Origin: JBLHKW01 sp047618565
GTDB taxonomy: Bacteria; Planctomycetota; UBA1135; GCA-002686595
Length of the DNA stretch: 64,000 nucleotides
Assembly: GCA_047618565.1 (NCBI GenBank)
Contig: JBLHKW010000002.1
Coordinates: forward strand, 62,001 to 126,000
Direction: 5' to 3'
Both the position numbers and the translations under genes were made by a program. The notes beneath the pieces are model-generated. The model saw nothing but the letters and a program-made list of their open reading frames with translations. It did not search any database and was not told the DNA's origin. Shown in pieces: positions 7,647 through 16,361 of this stretch. Position 1 is the first letter of the stretch. Each line of letters starts with the position of its first letter.

Positions 7647-8414
7647 ATGTTCCCCCCGGGCACTGTCGAATCCTTCGGTCTGTACCTTGTGCGCACCAGC
7701 GCCATCGTGCTGGGCTCACCGCTCTCGGGCGGTGCGTCGACCGTGGGTAGTTACAAGGTGGCCTTGATCGGCGCGCTCGCCGTTCTGAGCTTCTGGCTCG
7801 TGGGCAGCCCGGTCGAGGCTGGCTACCAGCCGCTCGACTACGGTCTGTGGGCCCTGCGCGAGGTGCTGATCGGAGTCGGGCTGGCGTTCATCTTGCACCT
7901 GACGGTGATGGCGGTCAGCGTGTCCGGTGACCTGATCGGTCACGAGATGGCGTTTGCGACCGCGAGTGTCGCCGACCCCGTGAGTGGTGTGAACACGCCC
8001 CTCGTCTCTCGAATCTACGAGGTCCTGTTTCTGATCGGACTGCTCTCGGTCAACGGTCACCACTGGCTGTTCCGCGCCCTGATCGAATCCTACGAACGCG
8101 CGCCGGTGGGCCGGCTCGAGTTCAACGCCAGCCTACCGATGCTGATCGTGCAGCTCTTTGGAGAGCTGTTCGCCGCGGGTCTGACATTCGCAGCTCCGAT
8201 CATCGTGCTGCTGATGCTCGTCACGATTCTGATCGGCCTGCTTTCGCGAGCGGTGCCGCAGCTGAACATCCTCGAGTTCGGGTTCAGCATGCGCATCGTG
8301 ACCGGCATGGGCGCCATGTGCCTGTTCGCTCCGTTCCTGGTGCCCGCCATGGAGGCGTTGCTCGGACATCTCATGAACGGGCTCGACGCGGGCCTGGATG
8401 CGCTGGAGATCTGA
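7647..8414 (+). CDS. fliR: Flagellar export gate protein FliR
   Basis: 255 residues with about six hydrophobic helices, as expected for FliR, which completes the FliP5-R1 core of the export gate. Recognisable family elements are the early LVRTSAIVLGSPL, the amphipathic SGDLIGHEMAFATASVADP, and the C-terminal RAVPQLNILEFGFSMRI, which corresponds to the usual R-x-x-P-Q-x-N region. The stop overlaps the flhB start (ATGA, 8412-8416). Confidence 0.95.
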   Translation: MFPPGTVESFGLYLVRTSAIVLGSPLSGGASTVGSYKVALIGALAVLSFWLVGSPVEAGYQPLDYGLWALREVLIGVGLAFILHLTVMAVSVSGDLIGHEMAFATASVADPVSGVNTPLVSRIYEVLFLIGLLSVNGHHWLFRALIESYERAPVGRLEFNASLPMLIVQLFGELFAAGLTFAAPIIVLLMLVTILIGLLSRAVPQLNILEFGFSMRIVTGMGAMCLFAPFLVPAMEALLGHLMNGLDAGLDALEI

Positions 8415-9508
8415 TGGCTGAGGGAACTGAGAAGGACGACAAGACCGAAGATGGAACCGCGAAACGGCGCCAGGATGGTCGCGACAAGGGCCAGGTGGCG
8501 TACTCCAGCGAGAGCGTCGCAGCGGTGATGCTGATCGGCACGTTGGGTTCAATCTACATCGGAGGGGGCCAGGTGGCCTCGGCTGCGGCCGGGGTGCTGA
8601 CGCGCATCCTCACGGGCCTGGGCGCTGCGACGGACAACATGGAGCTCGCCGGCAGCGCATCCCTGATCGTCACATCTGTCGAGGCCGTGCTGCCCGGGCT
8701 GGCCGTGATCGTGATCCCTACCCTCGTGCTGGGTCTCCTCACGGCCTTCATGCAGGTCGGTGTTCAGATCAGTCCCAAGGTGCTCGAGGTCGACGGAAGC
8801 AAGCTCAACCCCTTGAAGGGCCTGAAGCGCATGTTCAGCGCGCGTTCGGTCATGCGCACGGGACTGGCTGCGCTCAAGATCGGTGCGATCGGCGCCGCGG
8901 TTCTCGTGGCCGCCAATCTGCAGATGCCGCGCGTCACAGTCCTCGCCGGGCTCGATCCGCGCCCCGCGATCATGCAGACCGGAGGCGTCCTCATGCGCTC
9001 CTTCGTCGCGGGCGTGGTGGTGATGCTCCTGATCGCCGCGGTGGACCTGTTCTTCCAGCGCATGCAGCACGACAAGGACATGCGCATGAGCAAGAAGGAG
9101 ATCAAGGATGAGAACAAGGACACGGAGGGCGATCCGCACGTCAAGTCGCGCATCCGTCAGATCCAGCGAGAGGTTGCTTCGCGCCGCATGATGGCCGACG
9201 TGCCCGACGCGACGGTCGTGATCACGAACCCGACGCACTTCGCAGTGGCCCTGGCCTACGATCGCGGTGATGCCAATCTCGGCGCGCCGCGTGTGGTGGC
9301 CAAGGGCGTCGACCAGGTCGCGCTGAAGATCCGAGAGATCGCGAAGCAACACGGCGTGCCCATTTACGAGGCGCCGCCGCTGGCGCGCGCGCTACACGCA
9401 CAGACCGAGATTGGTGACACCATTCCCGCTGACCTCTTCCAGGCCGTGGCCGGTGTACTGGCCTACGTCTACCGCCTGCACGGCGGAGCGAGCGCTAACC
9501 AGGCCTGA
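8414..9508 (+). CDS. flhB: Flagellar export switch protein FlhB
   Basis: 364 residues from the ATG overlapping the fliR stop. A longer open frame upstream is only read-through in the fliR region. The basic N-terminus (KTEDGTAKRRQDGRDKGQV) and four membrane helices are typical. The cytoplasmic autocleavage motif NPTH is intact at residues 272-275 (VVITNPTHFAVAL), so substrate-specificity switching should work. The linker KKEIKDENKDTEGDPHVKSR before it is also canonical. Confidence 0.97.
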   Translation: MAEGTEKDDKTEDGTAKRRQDGRDKGQVAYSSESVAAVMLIGTLGSIYIGGGQVASAAAGVLTRILTGLGAATDNMELAGSASLIVTSVEAVLPGLAVIVIPTLVLGLLTAFMQVGVQISPKVLEVDGSKLNPLKGLKRMFSARSVMRTGLAALKIGAIGAAVLVAANLQMPRVTVLAGLDPRPAIMQTGGVLMRSFVAGVVVMLLIAAVDLFFQRMQHDKDMRMSKKEIKDENKDTEGDPHVKSRIRQIQREVASRRMMADVPDATVVITNPTHFAVALAYDRGDANLGAPRVVAKGVDQVALKIREIAKQHGVPIYEAPPLARALHAQTEIGDTIPADLFQAVAGVLAYVYRLHGGASANQA

Positions 9509-9510
9509 CC

Positions 9511-11607
9511 ATGGCACCCACCCTAGAAACTGACGCGGGCTTCGCGGCCTTCCTTCGCAAGTACTCGGACGCCATGCTTGGCGTCGGCGTGCTGGGCTTG
9601 ATGGTGACCCTCATCATGCCCATGCCGCCGCTGCTGCTGGACCTGATGCTGGCCCTCAACATCAGTTCGGGAGTGCTCCTGCTGGTGCTGACGATGAACG
9701 CCAAGGCGGCCACCGAGCTGTCGACGTTTCCGACCATCCTGCTGTTCAGTACCCTCTTTCGCCTCGGTCTGAACGTCGCCAGTACGCGTCTGATCCTGAC
9801 GGGTGGCCAGCCGGGAAGCGTGATCACGGCCTTCGGGAGCTACGTCGCAGGCAACAACCTGGGCGTGGGAATGGTCGTATTCCTGATCCTGATCATCATC
9901 CAGTTCGTGGTCATCACGAAGGGTTCCGGTCGGATCAGTGAGGTGGCCGCGCGCTTCGTGCTGGACGCCATGCCCGGCAAGCAGATGGCGATCGATGCCG
10001 ACCTGAATGGCGGGTTGATCGATGCGGATCAGGCCAAGGCGCGGCGCGCCGAGGTGAGTGGCGAGGCCGAGTTCTACGGAGCCATGGACGGTGCCTCGAA
10101 GTTCGTCCGCGGCGATGCGATCGCTGGCCTGATCATCACCGGGTTGAACCTGCTGGGCGGTATAGGTATCGCCACCTTCAACGGCATGTCGATCGCGGAT
10201 GCCGCTCGCCGCTACTCGATGCTGACCATTGGTGACGGCCTCGTGTCGCAGATTCCTGCGCTGTTCATCTCGACTGCGGCCGGCGTGCTCGTCACGAAGA
10301 GTTCAGGCAACGAGACGCTCGGACTGAAGCTGTTCACGGAGGTCAGCGGTCGCCCGAAGGCCACGCTCATCGCCGCGGTCATGATGTTCACGGTGGGCCT
10401 GCTGCCGGGCATGCCCAAGATTCCGTTCTTCGCCCTGTCGATCGTTCTCATGGCCGTCTGGCGCAGCACCACCTCACAGGCGCGCGAGGAGGCGCGGGTC
10501 GAGGGCGACTCGCCCGATGGTGCTCTGGCAGGAGCGGCCGAGGCCGCGGCCGAAGCGGATGGCGAGGACGTTGGGGAGTTGCTGCAGGTGGACCGCGTCT
10601 CGCTCGAGATCGGCTATCGATTGATCCCCCTGGTACAGGAGAAGAGCGGCGGCGGCATCCTCGAGCATATCGCTCAGCTGCGCCGGCGCTTCGCGTTGAA
10701 CGAGGGCCTGATCCTTCCGCCAGTGCGCATCAAGGACAACATCCGGCTCGGACCGAGTGTCTACAGGCTAATGGTCGGCGGCGAGGAGATCATGTCGGGC
10801 GAGGTGCAGCCGGCCAAGATGCTGGCCATGGACTCCGGTCAGGCGAGCGCGCCGGTGCAGGGCACCGAGACCGTCGACCCGGCGTTCGGCCTGCCCGCCT
10901 GGTGGATCGAGGAGAGCACCCAGGATGAAGCCGAGATCCTCGGCTACACCGTCATCGATCCGACCAGCGTCCTGGTCACGCACCTGGCAGAGACGCTGCG
11001 CAAGAACCTACACGAGATCCTGACTCGCGACGACGTCAAGGAGCTGCTGGAAAACACCAAGAAGATCGCGCCCGCGGTCGTCGAGGAGCTCGTGCCCGAC
11101 AAGATGGGGCTGGGCGAGATCCAGCGCGTGCTGCGCAACTTGCTGCGTGAGCGTGTCCCCATCAGGAACATGCCGGCCGTGCTGGAGGTGCTCGCAGACA
11201 ACGTCGGGCAGACCCGTGACCCGGACGCGCTCTCGGAGCTCGTGCGGCAACGTCTGGGGCGCGCGCTCTGCGAGGCGCATTCGGACAAGGATGGGACCGT
11301 CCACGCAGTGACGCTCGATCCGGCTATCGAGGGTCAGATCGCGTCGGCTGTCGGTATGGGGACGGATCCCGAAGGGACTCCAGTCACGCCGATGTTTCTG
11401 CAGCAGCTGATGGAGAAGGTGGGGGCGTCCGTGGCGCAGGCCACCCAGGGCGGCAAGGACGTTGTGCTGCTCGTGCGCTCGAACGTGCGTCGTTTTCTGA
11501 ACGAGCTCGTGCAGGCGTCGTTCCCGAAGTTGGATGTGCTCTCTTACAACGAGGTCGTGCCCGCACGCTCCGTTGAAACCGTTGCGATCGTCAGGATGGA
11601 GGACTAG
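9511..11607 (+). CDS. flhA: Flagellar export protein FlhA
   Basis: 698 residues, full length. The N-terminal ~330 residues hold about eight membrane helices and the FHIPEP-family signature loop (RISEVAARFVLDAMPGKQMA, then IDADLNGGLID and GEAEFYGAMDGASKFVRGDA). The cytoplasmic half begins after an acidic/alanine-rich linker (~residues 330-355) and forms the ring that docks chaperone-substrate complexes. It is followed 2 nt later by flhF, the usual order. Confidence 0.97.
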   Translation: MAPTLETDAGFAAFLRKYSDAMLGVGVLGLMVTLIMPMPPLLLDLMLALNISSGVLLLVLTMNAKAATELSTFPTILLFSTLFRLGLNVASTRLILTGGQPGSVITAFGSYVAGNNLGVGMVVFLILIIIQFVVITKGSGRISEVAARFVLDAMPGKQMAIDADLNGGLIDADQAKARRAEVSGEAEFYGAMDGASKFVRGDAIAGLIITGLNLLGGIGIATFNGMSIADAARRYSMLTIGDGLVSQIPALFISTAAGVLVTKSSGNETLGLKLFTEVSGRPKATLIAAVMMFTVGLLPGMPKIPFFALSIVLMAVWRSTTSQAREEARVEGDSPDGALAGAAEAAAEADGEDVGELLQVDRVSLEIGYRLIPLVQEKSGGGILEHIAQLRRRFALNEGLILPPVRIKDNIRLGPSVYRLMVGGEEIMSGEVQPAKMLAMDSGQASAPVQGTETVDPAFGLPAWWIEESTQDEAEILGYTVIDPTSVLVTHLAETLRKNLHEILTRDDVKELLENTKKIAPAVVEELVPDKMGLGEIQRVLRNLLRERVPIRNMPAVLEVLADNVGQTRDPDALSELVRQRLGRALCEAHSDKDGTVHAVTLDPAIEGQIASAVGMGTDPEGTPVTPMFLQQLMEKVGASVAQATQGGKDVVLLVRSNVRRFLNELVQASFPKLDVLSYNEVVPARSVETVAIVRMED

Positions 11608-11609
11608 AA

Positions 11610-12590
11610 ATGGATCTTCAGCAGGTTGAAGGCAAGAACATGCGCGATGCTCTGGAGCGTGCCCGCGACGCGATCGGTGAACGGGCCGTCGTCATCAGTC
11701 ACAGTCGAGGCGAGGACGGCCGGGTAGTGCTGGCCGTGTCGAACGATGTGCCGCGCAGTGTTCAGGCGCTGCAGGCATTGCGCGTCGAGGCGGCACGGAC
11801 TCTGCGCGACGGTGCAGCAGAGCGCACTCAGCAGAGCCCCATTGTCTGCGATGATGTCGAGCGCCGCATGCACATGAGTGGTTGCAGTGCCAAGTTCGTG
11901 GCGCGCGTGGTCGAGGAGACGCGCTCGCGCCAGGATCGGGACGGGCATCCGCTCGACGTGGCAGCCGATGTCATTGGCGCCACGTTCCCTGTCGCCCGTG
12001 CCCGAGCCGCGGCCGGTACGACGCCCATCATGGCCTTCCTGGGCCCGACCGGGGTCGGGAAGACGACCACCATCGCCAAGCTGGCCGCCCGTCTGGCCCG
12101 TGCAGGGCGACGCGTGGCCTTGACCACCTTCGATCGCGGTCCGCTCGAAGGCACCCTGCAGGCCTACGCCAAGCTTCTGGGACTGCCATGCCTGGATGTC
12201 ACCACCCTCGACTGGAAGCAGGTCGCCAGTGACCACGATGTCGTGCTGCTCGACACGTCGGGCAACGTGCGCGGAGACACCCTGGCCCTCGGGCGCCTGG
12301 CGTACGCCGGCCCTCCCGGTCTACGTGTCGATTCCTATCTGGTCTTCTCGGCCGCGCACAGCGCCGCGGCGCTCGAGGAAACCGTGCGCCTCACGGCACC
12401 TCTGGAGCCGGTCGGCTGCGTGCTCACGAAGCTCGACGAGGTGCCCTTGCCCGGGCCGATCCTCGAGCAGGTACTGGGGCTGAGCTTGCCGGTCGCCTTC
12501 CTCTCCGATGGCGCCAGTTTCAATGGGCGCTTCCACCGCGCAGCGCCCGAACGTTTCGCCGACCTTTGCCTGCGTGGGAGAATCTCGTGA
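11610..12590 (+). CDS. flhF: Flagellar SRP-type GTPase FlhF, with divergent G2/G3 motifs
   Basis: 326 residues: a variable N-terminal basic domain, an N domain and an SRP-type NG GTPase. G1 is intact (GPTGVGKTTTIAKLAA, ~residues 145-160) and G4 is TKLD at ~273-276. The usual G2 D-T-[YF]-R is replaced by T-F-D-R-G near 173-177. The G3 DTAGR is DTSGN at 215-219, so the G3 arginine is lost. FlhF positions the flagellum and recruits early components at the pole. The neighbouring flhG, overlapping by 4 nt, supports the identity. GTP binding is likely retained; hydrolysis is uncertain. Confidence 0.9.
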   Translation: MDLQQVEGKNMRDALERARDAIGERAVVISHSRGEDGRVVLAVSNDVPRSVQALQALRVEAARTLRDGAAERTQQSPIVCDDVERRMHMSGCSAKFVARVVEETRSRQDRDGHPLDVAADVIGATFPVARARAAAGTTPIMAFLGPTGVGKTTTIAKLAARLARAGRRVALTTFDRGPLEGTLQAYAKLLGLPCLDVTTLDWKQVASDHDVVLLDTSGNVRGDTLALGRLAYAGPPGLRVDSYLVFSAAHSAAALEETVRLTAPLEPVGCVLTKLDEVPLPGPILEQVLGLSLPVAFLSDGASFNGRFHRAAPERFADLCLRGRIS

Positions 12591-13393
12591 CAAGCCCGAA
12601 GCACAATCTGCAGACACCCTTCGTGCTCGTGACAGGTGGCAAGGGGGGCGTCGGCAAGACAACCCTGGCTGTCAACCTGGCTGTCGAATTGCAGCGCTCC
12701 GGACTGCGAACGCTGATCGTCGACCTGGACCTCGGACTGGCCAACGTCGGCCTGCACCTCGACTTGCCGCCGGGGCAGAACATCGAGGATGCGCTTTCCG
12801 GGCGCTGTTCCCTGCAGAGCTGCGTCGTGCAGTCCGCCGATGGCGTGCACGTCCTACCGGCCAGCTCGGGAAGCGAACACATGGGACGCCTCGACGTGAC
12901 GCAAAGCGAGGCTCTGATGGAGGGCCTGGCAGAGCTCTCGGCGTCCTTCGACATCATGATTGGAGACAGCGCCGCCGGGATCGGTCCCGACGTCCTGGTC
13001 TTCGCACGCAGCGCCGACAGGGTGCTAGTAGTCACCACTCCGGAGGTTCCCGCACTCTCCGATGCCTACGGGCTCATCAAGGCGCTCGATCAGCACGGAC
13101 TGCGCATCGATGCCGAGATCCCGACGCCCGAGGTCGTCGTGAACCTCGCCAACGGCCTCGAAGAGGGCCGCGCCATCGCGCGCAAGCTGCGCCTGGTCTG
13201 CGAACGGTTCCTGTCGCGCTCGCCGCGTCAGGCGGGATGGTTGCCGCGCTCACGACAGATCTCCGAGAGCGCCGGTCAGGGCCACCCGTTCGTCGTCGCC
13301 AGCCCTGAAGGCCTGGGTTCTCTGTGCGTTGGCCAGATCGCCGAGCGCGTCGGCCGCACCTGTTCGGCCAAGGTTGCTGCGAGCTGCACATGA
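12587..13393 (+). CDS. flhG: MinD-like ATPase FlhG (FleN/YlxH)
   Basis: 268 residues from a GTG at 12587 that overlaps the flhF TGA and has GGGAG 7 nt upstream; the alternative TTG at 12566 is less likely. The deviant Walker A GGKGGVGKTT, the A' motif VDLDLGLANVGLHL and a Walker B-like IMIGDSAAGIG are present. So is the membrane-cycle region VVTTPEVPALSDAYGLIKAL. FlhG controls flagellar number with FlhF. The N-terminal DQAxxLR motif that in other FlhG proteins activates FlhF GTPase is not visible, which matches the altered FlhF active site next door. Confidence 0.92.
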   Translation: MTSPKHNLQTPFVLVTGGKGGVGKTTLAVNLAVELQRSGLRTLIVDLDLGLANVGLHLDLPPGQNIEDALSGRCSLQSCVVQSADGVHVLPASSGSEHMGRLDVTQSEALMEGLAELSASFDIMIGDSAAGIGPDVLVFARSADRVLVVTTPEVPALSDAYGLIKALDQHGLRIDAEIPTPEVVVNLANGLEEGRAIARKLRLVCERFLSRSPRQAGWLPRSRQISESAGQGHPFVVASPEGLGSLCVGQIAERVGRTCSAKVAASCT

Positions 13394-13623
13394 AGTCTCC
13401 CAAGAAGGCCGCGATCACGACTCCCTTGAGCGACGCCTGGGTCGCATTGACCCATCGTGTTGCCGCCATCGTCGGAGCATCGACTGCCTTGATCTCTCTC
13501 TTGTGGGATGTGCCCGTGAGCCAGGCCTCCGCGCGCGGCGCCCTGGCGTGGTTGGCGGTGGGTCTGATCTCGCGTGCCACTGCCTGGCTACTGGCCCAGA
13601 CGTCCCAGCAGGCCAGTTCCTGA
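13390..13623 (+). CDS. Small two-helix membrane protein
   Basis: 77 residues; its ATG overlaps the flhG stop by 4 nt. Two hydrophobic stretches (about residues 22-41 and 50-69) suggest a membrane hairpin with a basic N-terminus (MKSPKKAAITT). No family is recognised. Coupling to flhG, with fliA 92 nt downstream, suggests co-expression with the flagellar operon. Confidence 0.7.
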   Translation: MKSPKKAAITTPLSDAWVALTHRVAAIVGASTALISLLWDVPVSQASARGALAWLAVGLISRATAWLLAQTSQQASS

Positions 13624-13715
13624 TCTCGGTTTCTCATGGGAATCCGTGGGATCCAGCTCCGAACCTCCAGAAACCAGTTGAGTAAATCGCCAGAAATGGA
13701 CGAAGCCTGATCGAT

Positions 13716-14480
13716 ATGGAGAGCCAGAACTCGACAAAATGCGCCACCAATGGAGCCACCGCGGCGAGCTCCTACGTCGACCGTGACAAGTTGGCGCTGG
13801 ACCACGTCCCCCTCGTCAAGCACATCGTTGGCCGGCTGAGCTTCGACTTGCCACCGAGCTTCGACCGCGACGACATGTACGGATTCGGCATGCTGGGCCT
13901 GCTAGCTGCCGCGGATTCGTGGGACGCTAGCCGCGGACTGCAATTCTCGACCTATGCGTACTCTCGCATCCGGGGCGCGATCCTGGACGAGCTACGGCGG
14001 CAGGACTTCCTGCCCCGCGGCCGCCGCGAACGGGTGCGCGCGCTGGACGAGGTGATGCAGCGTTATCAGAAGGAGCGGGGAGCGCGTCCATCGCCGGAGG
14101 AGCTCGCACTGGAGCTCTCCATCACGGTAGAGGAGGTCGACGAGATCCTGCTGAGCTCCATGAGCGCAGCCCAGGTGTCCCTCGACGACGGACCCACCGA
14201 GGGGCTCGTGGCCATGCTGTCCGACCCGCGTTGCGAGGGGCCGGATGGTAGTGCGGAGTTTGCCGAGATGAAGGAGCTGCTCGTGGAGACCATCACGAAG
14301 CTGCCCGAACAGGAAAAAACAGTCATCACGCTCTACTACGGCGACGACTTGCTGCTGAAGGAAATCAGCACGGTGCTGGGCGTGACCGAATCGAGAGTCA
14401 GTCAGATCCACAGCCGGGCCCTCTACAGGCTCAACAAGACCCTAGGAGCCCTCACGGGCGAACCGCAACGGGAAGATTAG
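13716..14480 (+). CDS. fliA: Flagellar sigma factor FliA (sigma-28)
   Basis: 254 residues, the FliA/WhiG class of sigma-70 lacking region 1. Region 2 is clear (HVPLVKHIVGRL, DDMYGFGMLGLLAAADSWD, QFSTYAYSRIRGAILDELRR), and region 3 follows (RPSPEELALELSITVEEVDEI). Region 4 carries the HTH (LPEQEKTVITLYY ... LKEISTVLGVTESRVSQIHSRAL). It directs late flagellar transcription; matching promoters are seen before fliD and flgM. The anti-sigma flgM lies 2.2 kb downstream on the other strand. An ~20-residue N-terminal extension rich in N/T/A is unusual but small. Confidence 0.96.
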   Translation: MESQNSTKCATNGATAASSYVDRDKLALDHVPLVKHIVGRLSFDLPPSFDRDDMYGFGMLGLLAAADSWDASRGLQFSTYAYSRIRGAILDELRRQDFLPRGRRERVRALDEVMQRYQKERGARPSPEELALELSITVEEVDEILLSSMSAAQVSLDDGPTEGLVAMLSDPRCEGPDGSAEFAEMKELLVETITKLPEQEKTVITLYYGDDLLLKEISTVLGVTESRVSQIHSRALYRLNKTLGALTGEPQRED

Positions 14481-14482
14481 TC

Positions 14483-14704
14483 ATGCCCGATTCAGTGCAG
14501 CCCATTCGGCTTCCCGCCGTCACCGCGCCCGCCTCCCGCAAGGGTGGCCGTGGCAAGGGGACGCCCTTCACGCTGAATGAGGAACCGCCACCGGATGCCG
14601 AAGGCGAGCACAGCGACCCGGCTCCCAAGGCGCGCTATCCCGAGCATGACATTGGCCACAAGCCCAACGATGAGGAAGGCGCCACGCTCGACGTGACCGG
14701 CTGA
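14483..14704 (+). CDS. Small hydrophilic hypothetical protein
   Basis: 73 residues starting 2 nt after the fliA stop. It is rich in Pro, Gly, Asp, Glu and Lys, without predicted membrane or globular segments, and is probably disordered. Conserved-looking points are a basic GGRGKGTPFTL patch and ARYPEHDIGHKPNDEEGA near the C-terminus. No function can be assigned. Tight spacing to fliA and to the next gene argues that it is translated. Confidence 0.6.
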   Translation: MPDSVQPIRLPAVTAPASRKGGRGKGTPFTLNEEPPPDAEGEHSDPAPKARYPEHDIGHKPNDEEGATLDVTG

Positions 14705-14715
14705 CCCACCACCAC

Positions 14716-14910
14716 ATGAATCACATCATCAAGAAGAAACAACTGAAGTCCCACGGGACGTCTCCCAAGCACGAAGGCAAGGCCCACATCGAACTCCTTC
14801 GTGACGGTGATGTCGTGCGCGCGATCGAGGTGCGCTGCGCCTGCGGAAGCGCGACCGTCGTGGAGCTGGACTACGCCGATCCCCAAAGCCCCGCACCGAA
14901 TTCCAGATGA
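14716..14910 (+). CDS. Small CxC-containing hypothetical protein
   Basis: 64 residues. The N-terminal third is Lys-rich (HIIKKKQLKSHGTSPKHEG). A beta-like segment with a CAC motif (IEVRCACGSATVVELDY) follows. This arrangement is reminiscent of short nucleic-acid-binding or metal-binding strands, but no family is recognised. Its stop overlaps the next start by 4 nt. Confidence 0.6.
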   Translation: MNHIIKKKQLKSHGTSPKHEGKAHIELLRDGDVVRAIEVRCACGSATVVELDYADPQSPAPNSR

Positions 14911-15629
14911 ACACGTCCTCAGCCCTACTCCTCGGCGCGTTTTCGAGCTTGCTGCTGCCCGCCTGCCTGGCATTGCCCGTCGGCGACAGCGGCTGCCAGC
15001 ACGCCGACTGCGCCCAGTCTTCACACGCGTCGGTTCCGGTCCAGGCGCAGCCCGTTCAGGCCGAACGCATCGATCCCGCTCCGGTAGATGATGAGGCGGA
15101 CGCCTGGGCCCGCAGCCTCGCGGAACCGAGCGTGCTCTACTCTCGTGACGGTACGCCGGTACAGCAGGCGAGCAGCGCGGCATCCGTACCGCTGGAGCCG
15201 CCGGGCATGCTGGATACGCGCGACGTGGAGCGTCCTGAAACTGGACGCCTGTACCTGCTCGAGCTCTATCAACAGGCGGTCGACGAACGTGACGACCTGC
15301 TCGACGAGGTCATGCGTCAGGAGGCGTTCCTGCTCGAGCTACGTACCGCGAACGCCGTGCTCGTGACCCAGGTAAGCGAGGTCCAGGCTCACTCCATGGA
15401 GCTGGATGCCGACAAGCAGCGCGCCGAGCAGCAGAGCTTCGAGCTCGCCAGCAGGTTGACGGCTGCGCAGATCGGCCGTCTTCAGGCCGAGTTGCGCCAG
15501 CTGCGCGCGGAGAGCGAAATGCTGGATCCGGGCGGCATGATAGGTGCCAGGCTCGGTTCGGATCCCTCAATGCTGGAGCCCGAGCGCGCTTCGGGTCAGC
15601 CGTCGGAGACCGATCGGAGGCCTCGATGA
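14907..15629 (+). CDS. Exported coiled-coil protein of the flagellar operon
   Basis: 240 residues. An N-terminal signal segment ends in SLLLPACLALPV, so lipid attachment at the Cys is possible though the lipobox is imperfect. A Pro/Ala/Gln-rich low-complexity stretch follows (residues ~40-100). Then comes a long coiled coil (~115-205, for example LLELRTANAVLVTQVSEVQA ... IGRLQAELRQLRAESEML). It is coupled on both sides by 4-nt overlaps. A structural role in the cell envelope, perhaps around the flagellar basal body, is an inference from position. Confidence 0.65.
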   Translation: MNTSSALLLGAFSSLLLPACLALPVGDSGCQHADCAQSSHASVPVQAQPVQAERIDPAPVDDEADAWARSLAEPSVLYSRDGTPVQQASSAASVPLEPPGMLDTRDVERPETGRLYLLELYQQAVDERDDLLDEVMRQEAFLLELRTANAVLVTQVSEVQAHSMELDADKQRAEQQSFELASRLTAAQIGRLQAELRQLRAESEMLDPGGMIGARLGSDPSMLEPERASGQPSETDRRPR

Positions 15630-16237
15630 GGACCCCGATTCTCGTCGCTCTGCTCGTCACGGGGTGCATGACACCCACGGCGCAGGTACCCGACCTGGCG
15701 AGCTCGCGCGTCGTCGCTGATTTCGACACGTACCGCTTGCGGCGCGTGGGACTGCTTCCGTTCACCGGCGATGATCTGACCGGAGAGGAGGCGCGCCACC
15801 TGCAAGCGTCGTTCTTCACCGAGGCCAGTGCGGTCGCTCCGTTCGAGATCGTCCCTCTGGATACCAGCGACGTGGCCGAGATCCCGGCCAGTGACCCGTT
15901 TCGCCGGGGCGTCTACAAGCCGCGCACGATCATCGACGTGGCGAGGCGCTTCCACCTGGACGCCGTGATGGTCGGTACCGTGACGGATCGACGTCTCTTC
16001 TCACCGCCGCGCATCGGCTTGCAGCTCGATATGGTGGTCTCGGAGACGGGCATGGTGATCTGGAACTCGACGGTCCACCTGGACGGAGCCCAGCAACGGG
16101 TGCGCAACAACATCAAGCTCTGGGCCAGCATCGGTCAGGGCGACCTGGAGGAGGTGGACTGGAAGCTCTGCCTGCTGTCGCCACGTCGCTTCGCTCAGTT
16201 TGCCACCTACCATCTGGCCCAGCAGATCGCTGAGTAG
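15626..16237 (+). CDS. Lipoprotein with a CsgG/FlgT/LpoB-like fold candidate
   Basis: 203 residues with a clear lipobox near residues 11-14 (LVTGC). After the leader, the segments YRLRRVGLLPFTGDDLTGEE, FEIVPLD and ARRFHLDAVMVGTVTDRR, followed by LQLDMVVSETGMVIWNSTVHLDG, resemble the alternating fold of CsgG, LpoB and the FlgT middle domain. FlgT stabilises the flagellar basal body in some Gram-negatives. A periplasmic or outer-membrane flagellar accessory role is plausible. The assignment rests on fold-like pattern and context only. Confidence 0.6.
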   Translation: MRTPILVALLVTGCMTPTAQVPDLASSRVVADFDTYRLRRVGLLPFTGDDLTGEEARHLQASFFTEASAVAPFEIVPLDTSDVAEIPASDPFRRGVYKPRTIIDVARRFHLDAVMVGTVTDRRLFSPPRIGLQLDMVVSETGMVIWNSTVHLDGAQQRVRNNIKLWASIGQGDLEEVDWKLCLLSPRRFAQFATYHLAQQIAE

Positions 16238-16307
16238 TCAGGGGTAGTCGGGCCGCCTGGTGTGGCCTCTTGCGCGCCCCGGCGTGGACGCCAGAACGCA
16301 CTCGATC

Positions 16308-16338
16308 GACCACCGGTCGCTGACGCGATCGGGTGGTC
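16308..16338. terminator. Hairpin between convergent flagellar operon and flgM
   Basis: GACCACC at 16308-16314 pairs with GGTGGTC at 16332-16338. The element lies between the 3' ends of two convergent genes, so a bidirectional terminator role is likely. There is no U-tract on the + strand. Confidence 0.45.
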
Positions 16339-16361
16339 CATCGTGGCTTGGGGGTCAGGGG

